From Desulfurococcales archaeon (GTDB taxonomy: Archaea; Thermoproteota; Thermoprotei_A; Sulfolobales; Acidilobaceae): DNA of 17,234 nt. The stretch lies in contig JALUZI010000225.1 of NCBI GenBank assembly GCA_027012045.1, forward strand, positions 1 through 17,234. The letters run 5' to 3'. Within the stretch, counting starts at the first letter, position 1. Every line of letters starts with the position of its first letter. Shown here one piece after another: positions 13,657 to 17,234 of this stretch. Under the pieces are notes generated by a model. That model was not told the origin of the DNA, searched no databases, and was given only the letters and a program-made list of their open reading frames with translations. Made by a program: the position numbers and the translations under genes.

Positions 13657-13759
13657 CTCTAAATCCATCTAACCCCCATTCCTTACTTTCGAGGGGGATG
13701 ACGAGTACTCCCGACACAGAGTAACTCCCGACATGAAGAGAAGGCATTTGTACGACCCC
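13657..13759. other. Convergent gap with a short direct repeat
   Basis: A 103-bp region between the stops of gatE (plus) and the small membrane gene (minus). It contains CCCCC (13673-13677) facing GGGGG (13693-13697), a possible weak hairpin after gatE. It also contains a near-perfect direct repeat, GAGT plus ACTCCCGACA, at 13703-13716 and 13719-13733. No gene is visible. Confidence 0.4.
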
Positions 13760-13999
13760 TCACCTCCTGCTGTCAGCATGCCTTATCACAAGCCACCAGG
13801 AGGCGAGCCATAACAATGTTAGTACCAGGCCTACCAGGGTGATTTTAGCCCTCCAAACAATACTCTGGCTCTCATCGAAGAGCTTGAAGACAACTATGTC
13901 CAGGAGGAGGAAGCTAGTAACCCCGTAGATGAACACTATAAGGACCCTCCTAAGGGAGCCTAGAACCCTCCTAAAGTCAAGCCTCGGGCAATCCTCCAC
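13760..13999 (-). CDS. Small two-helix membrane protein, unknown function
   Basis: I do not recognise this protein. With the start at GTG 13997-13999 it has 79 residues: a charged N-terminus (EDCPRLDFRRVLGSLRR), a hydrophobic segment at about 18-37 (VLIVFIYGVTSFLLLDIVVF), a polar loop with an acidic and an Arg/Lys patch, a second hydrophobic segment at about 52-70 rich in Leu and Trp, and a basic C-terminus (RHADSRR). The longer frame back to TTG 14086 or ATG 14041 is less likely. A ribosome site, GGGAGGAGGG (14004-14013 on this strand), sits just before the GTG, and a TATA box at about 14040-14051 would place the transcript start near 14020. Those signals argue that this is a true gene. It is divergent from the UPF0104-type gene, which could indicate a shared membrane role, but nothing proves it. 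Confidence 0.6.
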   Translation of the reverse strand: MEDCPRLDFRRVLGSLRRVLIVFIYGVTSFLLLDIVVFKLFDESQSIVWRAKITLVGLVLTLLWLASWWLVIRHADSRR

Positions 14000-14133
14000 A
14001 GATATCCCTCCTCCCTCGTAGTGGAATAAAAGAAGTAACATATTATATATTACTGGGAACAGCACCTGTAAACAGCGTCCCACCAAGCAAAGAGCCCCAG
14101 GGAAAATATCAGGACCAGGCGGAGCTGGGAGTA
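14000..14133. promoter_or_regulatory. Divergent promoter region, small membrane gene / UPF0104 gene
   Basis: The AT-rich core ATATTATATATTA (14040-14052) reads as a TATA box on both strands. On the minus strand it leads to a start near 14020 and a ribosome site just before the GTG at 13999. On the plus strand the ATG at 14134 has GGAG (14121-14124) 9 nt upstream, and a weaker AT box, AAAATATC (14103-14110). A shared TATA element for both directions is possible. Confidence 0.45.
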
Positions 14134-15048
14134 ATGAACATAACAGAAATCCCCCACGTCACAAAGCCCGCTGGAGTCAGCTGGGAAAGCTTCATAATAG
14201 CCCTAACCCTCTACCTGACAGGGCTCCTCCTCAGCTTCGCCCGGTGGTACGTTCTACTCAGGAGCTACGGTGTTAGAGAGAGCTTCCAACGGGTCTCCCT
14301 GGCATATCTCTCGAGCTATGCTGTTTTTTCATTCACCCCTCTGGGTAGACTGGGATCAGAAGGCTACAGGGTAACAATAATCCTCCGAGACAAGCCGGGC
14401 CCCGGTGTTATTGCGAGCGTGGCTTTCGAGAGAATACTTGATGGCCTCGCAATTCTAGGACTGTTCCTAGGCTGGGTTACAGGTGTCATCCTAGGAGTAG
14501 ATCCCCTCTACACGAGTGTGGGGTTCATGGTGGCGGTACCATTCCTCCTGAGCTTGCAGGGAGGCCTCTCCAGGTACAGCATAAGGATAGAAGGATGGCT
14601 GAACAGGCTCCCAAGAGTCGGCAAGTACCTGTCGAAATTCATGGGATCGGATTCTCCTCCCAGCAAGGAGCCCGAAAGAGCTCCCAGGCTAGTATCCGCG
14701 TTTATCACGGTTTCAATGTGGCTCATAAACATGCTTCACATAGCAGTGTTACTGAAGGCGCTCGGGGTCAGGAACGTCCTGCTGGGCGCTCCGGCTGTCC
14801 TCCTTGTCGAGATGCTCGGGCTGGGTCTACCAGTTCCTATACCGGCGGGCCTCGGTGTGATGGATTTCCTCACAGCGATAACTCTAAAGGCTGCCGGTCT
14901 AGGAACCGGGTTTGTGGGGCAGTACCTCCTGGTTGAGAGGGTTATTATTACCGTTATACCGGGTATACTGGGCTTGCTTGCTATGGTGCACCTCGGGGTT
15001 AAGTTAATTTGGCGGAGGAGGGGTAATGGGTATATAGATAACTTATAA
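14134..15048 (+). CDS. YbhN/UPF0104 family (flippase-like) membrane protein
   Basis: A 304-residue integral membrane protein resembling the UPF0104/YbhN family, which shares the lysylphosphatidylglycerol synthase transmembrane fold and includes suspected lipid-linked flippases. About seven hydrophobic segments can be made out (near 18-38, 52-70, 88-118, 126-140, 188-208, 215-245 and 260-293). Family-type motifs are SFARWYVLLRSYGV (34-47), the FTPLGRLGSEGYR loop (67-79), VAFERILDG in the following helix, and PIPAGLGVMDFL near 236-247, followed by LVERVIITVIPGILG. A hydrophilic loop (about 150-185) contains several Ser, Lys and Glu residues. ATG 14134 has GGAG upstream. The C-terminus is a short basic tail (WRRRGNGY). 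The substrate is unknown; a polyprenol or phospholipid carrier is a family-level guess. Confidence 0.75.
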   Translation: MNITEIPHVTKPAGVSWESFIIALTLYLTGLLLSFARWYVLLRSYGVRESFQRVSLAYLSSYAVFSFTPLGRLGSEGYRVTIILRDKPGPGVIASVAFERILDGLAILGLFLGWVTGVILGVDPLYTSVGFMVAVPFLLSLQGGLSRYSIRIEGWLNRLPRVGKYLSKFMGSDSPPSKEPERAPRLVSAFITVSMWLINMLHIAVLLKALGVRNVLLGAPAVLLVEMLGLGLPVPIPAGLGVMDFLTAITLKAAGLGTGFVGQYLLVERVIITVIPGILGLLAMVHLGVKLIWRRRGNGYIDNL

Positions 15049-15063
15049 TTTACCTGGTATTTC

Positions 15064-15103
15064 ACAATGTTAAATACGGGGTCTCGTAAGGCATATAGAG
15101 TTG
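15064..15103 (+). promoter_or_regulatory. feoA TATA element, probable leaderless start
   Basis: ATGTTAAATACGG (15067-15079) resembles the box before rps30e. Its centre is about 30 bp before the ATG at 15104 and no ribosome site intervenes, so the feoAB mRNA probably begins at or next to the feoA start codon. Confidence 0.5.
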
Positions 15104-15439
15104 ATGGAAATGCGGTGGTTCCCAGGGGGATACGGCGGAGGATGGAGACGGAGGGAAGGACTATTGAGGCAGAACGACATGTACAGCACAAGCGACCCAG
15201 TACTAGAGAGCGTCCCAGCGGGTAGGAGGGTCAGAGTCAAGTACATCCTAGGAGGATGGAACGCTGCAAGCCGCCTAGCCTCTATGGGTATAGTTAAGGG
15301 AGCGGAGGTAGAGGTGGTCAAGAACGATATCAACTACCCCTGGACCCCTATAATCGTCAGAGTAAACGGTGTGGAAATCGCCCTCGGCCGGGGCATAGCT
15401 TCCAAAGTCATGGTGGAGTACATAGACCAGAGTAACTAG
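15104..15439 (+). CDS. feoA: FeoA family protein with N-terminal extension
   Basis: FeoA is a small SH3-like cytosolic partner of the ferrous iron transporter FeoB. Residues from about 36 to the end match the family: SVPAGRRVRVKYILGG, ASRLASMGIVKGAEVEVV, PIIVRVNGVEIALGRGIASKVMVEYI. With ATG 15104 the protein has 111 residues, compared with the usual 75-85. The extra 25-30 residues at the N-terminus are rich in Gly, Trp and Arg (WFPGGYGGGWRRREG). Alternative starts are TTG 15101, ATG 15110 and ATG 15179; the last would remove the extension and give a normal-length FeoA, although only a weak GAGG lies before it. The TATA spacing favours the long form. feoB begins 46 bp after its stop, in what looks like a feoAB operon. 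Confidence 0.88.
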   Translation: MEMRWFPGGYGGGWRRREGLLRQNDMYSTSDPVLESVPAGRRVRVKYILGGWNAASRLASMGIVKGAEVEVVKNDINYPWTPIIVRVNGVEIALGRGIASKVMVEYIDQSN

Positions 15440-15485
15440 ACGGGCAAGCCGGAGCCACCAATAGCGTACCAGGGGATGCTAGGGA

Positions 15486-17234
15486 ATGAGCAGTCGCGAC
15501 CACAGAGACTACGGGTACAAGCTGGAGGCCCTAAGGGAGTGCGATATCAAGGTCGTCCTACTAGGCCCTCCTAACACTGGTAAATCAACGCTCTTCAACG
15601 TACTAACCGGCGGGAACGTACTCGTGGCAAACTGGCCCGGCGTGACAGTCGACATAGACATTGGGAAGATGAAAATAGACGGAAAACACATTTGCCTAGT
15701 AGACCTCCCGGGTACATACAGCCTCTACCCCACAACTATAGAGGAGAAAATAGCCGAGTCATTCATCCTAGACAATAACCCGGACTGGATAATCGTGCTG
15801 GTAGACGCTACGACACCGGAGAAGAGCCTTGGCCTTCTAGTGCAGGCAATAGAAGCCTTCGGCAACCGGGTCATCGCTGTGCTTACGAAGAAAGCGTTAA
15901 TGCACGGTCTAGGAATACATATCGACGTAGAGGGGCTTAAGAAGGATCTAGGAGTCACTATAATTGAGACATCTGCTCTAGAGGGAATAGGTGTAGACGA
16001 GCTCAAACAGACAATAACAAAAGAGCCTCCACCTGTGGAGTCCCTTGTTAATGGAATTATAATAAACTATGGCTCCCTGGAGATATACATAAACAACCTA
16101 GCCGGAGACAAGGAAGTAATCGAGTTCGCCCTGGAGCACAGAGTGTCTCCCAGGTATGTAGCCATATCACTTCTACTCGAAGACCCAGTCATGCTCGACA
16201 GGGTTACCCTTTCTGTCAAGGAGAAAGCTTTGAGGGTTCTAGACGAGGCCAAGCAAGTCTACCCTTCAGGGCTGAACCATGTAATATTCGAGAAACGATA
16301 CGACTATGTGGACAGGCTGGCCGAGAAGCATATCGTGAGGGTTAAAGAGTCAAAAATGATGGACCGGATAGACGCGTTGCTAACACACCCTATTCTCGGG
16401 CCCATAAACAGTCTACTCCTAATATTCACGGTTTTCCTCGGAGTATTCTCGGTTAACACAGGGTTCCCCCTGAACGTATTGCTAGACGCGTTCGGCTACC
16501 ACAGGGCGGCCGAGCTAGTAGGAGAGTATAGTCTCACATCAATACTCGGAGAATTCTTCGACTACCTGGCAAACGCGACGTATAACGCTATAGGAGGCCA
16601 GCTCGGAGACTTACTCGGCAACGGTATAATCGGAGGAGTAGGGGCCGTACTCAGCTTTGTCCCCCTCGTGCTAATGGTGTATTTCTTCCTGGGAATACTA
16701 GAAGACACAGGTATAATATCTAGGATAGCATCCAGCCTACACCCCTTCCTAGAGCCCTTCGGCCTCACGGGGAGAAGCGTTTTCCCCTTATTCATATCTC
16801 TAGGATGCAACGTCCCAGGAGTGTACTCTACTAGGGCCAGCAGTGTAGAGGAGAGGGTGAAGTCGATATGGGCCATACCGTTCATACCGTGCCAGGCCCG
16901 CTTAGTGGTAATGATCGCCTTCTCCGACGCGTTCTTCCATGACCCTCTATCGAAGACTGTGGCACTCCTAGGCCTATACACGGCAGGTGTAGCCGCTGCA
17001 CTCTTGACCAGTGTTATAGCAAGCATCTTCTTCAAGGAGAAAATGGGTATAGAGAGGAGGACGCCTCTAATACTGGAACTCCCATACCTCCACAAGCCCT
17101 CCTGGAAAGTGGTGTACTGGATAACTAGAGATAACACATGGCACTTCATCAAGAAGGCTGGTACCATCATTTTCGCTATGAGCATAGTAATATGGTTCCT
17201 CCTGAACTACGGTCCATCAGGATACACGGGGAGC
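15486..17234 (+). CDS. feoB: Ferrous iron transporter FeoB (3' end beyond window)
   Basis: FeoB couples a cytosolic G domain to a membrane Fe(II) channel. The 583 visible residues run to the window edge with no stop. The G domain shows G1 GPPNTGKST (27-35), NWPGVTV (49-55), G3 DLPGTYSL (73-80) and G5 SALEG (163-167). The G4 position, normally N-x-x-D, reads TKKA (134-137), so the guanine-recognising Asp is absent. The membrane part starts near residue 300 and includes GVGAVLSFVPLVLMVYFFLG, LEDTGIISRI, LFISLGCNVPG (GCNVP 440-444) and PFIPCQARL (465-473, with Cys469), the conserved gate motifs. ATG 15486 is firm because an in-frame TAG sits at 15480-15482. GGGG (15472-15475) is its likely ribosome site. 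About 80-100 C-terminal residues should lie outside the window. Confidence 0.95.
   Translation, partial: MSSRDHRDYGYKLEALRECDIKVVLLGPPNTGKSTLFNVLTGGNVLVANWPGVTVDIDIGKMKIDGKHICLVDLPGTYSLYPTTIEEKIAESFILDNNPDWIIVLVDATTPEKSLGLLVQAIEAFGNRVIAVLTKKALMHGLGIHIDVEGLKKDLGVTIIETSALEGIGVDELKQTITKEPPPVESLVNGIIINYGSLEIYINNLAGDKEVIEFALEHRVSPRYVAISLLLEDPVMLDRVTLSVKEKALRVLDEAKQVYPSGLNHVIFEKRYDYVDRLAEKHIVRVKESKMMDRIDALLTHPILGPINSLLLIFTVFLGVFSVNTGFPLNVLLDAFGYHRAAELVGEYSLTSILGEFFDYLANATYNAIGGQLGDLLGNGIIGGVGAVLSFVPLVLMVYFFLGILEDTGIISRIASSLHPFLEPFGLTGRSVFPLFISLGCNVPGVYSTRASSVEERVKSIWAIPFIPCQARLVVMIAFSDAFFHDPLSKTVALLGLYTAGVAAALLTSVIASIFFKEKMGIERRTPLILELPYLHKPSWKVVYWITRDNTWHFIKKAGTIIFAMSIVIWFLLNYGPSGYTGS

Noticed and set aside
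16562..17185. A 207-residue minus-strand frame opposite feoB
   Set aside because: The feoB membrane motifs GCNVP and PFxxCxAR are encoded on the other strand across this region; no independent signals.
1..17234. tRNA genes, CRISPR repeats, insertion sequences or prophage
   Set aside because: No cloverleaf-like sequences, regularly spaced repeats, transposase-like frames or terminal inverted repeats were seen in the intergenic regions, all of which are under 200 bp.

Overview
The window reads as housekeeping chromosome from a hyperthermophilic archaeon of the Crenarchaeota/Thermoproteota, with a Desulfurococcales-like organism as my best but unproven guess. The evidence is an all-archaeal gene set: eukaryote-type ribosomal proteins S8e and S30e, SRP19, Gar1, fibrillarin/Nop5, a TFB, a TFE-beta-like factor with an iron-sulfur cysteine motif, Trm1, THEP1, and GatD/GatE. 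Further support comes from AGG/AGA, ATA and CTA-rich codon use, TATA boxes about 25-30 bp from starts (several implying leaderless mRNAs), short GGAGGTG-type ribosome sites elsewhere, and frequent GTG/TTG starts (9 of 21 genes). There are no tRNA or rRNA genes, CRISPR arrays, insertion sequences or phage genes, and no gene-free stretch over 300 bp.

Layout. 1-990: a small two-helix membrane protein converges on and overlaps a divergent cis-prenyltransferase. 1089-4754 (+): a DUF84 NTP phosphatase, ribosomal protein S8e, SRP19, Gar1, a divergent TFB and a TFE-beta-like factor. This strand ends 10 bp from a convergent six-gene run on the minus strand (9954 down to 4765): nop5, flpA (fibrillarin), UPF0216, an archaeal HTH regulator, a THEP1 NTPase and trm1. 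A divergent promoter region (9955-10073) separates nop5 from rps30e, a 56-residue TTG-start gene. Then come gatD-gatE (+), a 79-residue two-helix membrane protein (-), a YbhN/UPF0104-type membrane protein (+), and feoA-feoB (+), with feoB cut by the window end.

How the genes work together. Most serve RNA and translation: rRNA/tRNA 2'-O-methylation (Nop5-fibrillarin C/D RNP), pseudouridylation (Gar1 in the H/ACA RNP), tRNA G26 methylation (Trm1), indirect Gln-tRNA synthesis (GatDE), ribosome structure (S8e, S30e), protein targeting (SRP19) and transcription initiation (TFB, TFE-beta). The iron operon feoAB and the prenyl and flippase-like membrane genes are the exceptions.

No wholly new system is evident. 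The points most worth a second look are: FeoB with a destroyed G4 guanine-specificity motif (T-K-K-A); a TFB whose zinc ribbon has C-x3-C/C-x-C knuckles and whose TTG start lies behind a GC hairpin and in frame with gar1; a TFE-beta gene directly downstream of that TFB; a cis-prenyltransferase lacking a normally conserved segment; and a strong hairpin in the first codons of the UPF0216 gene.
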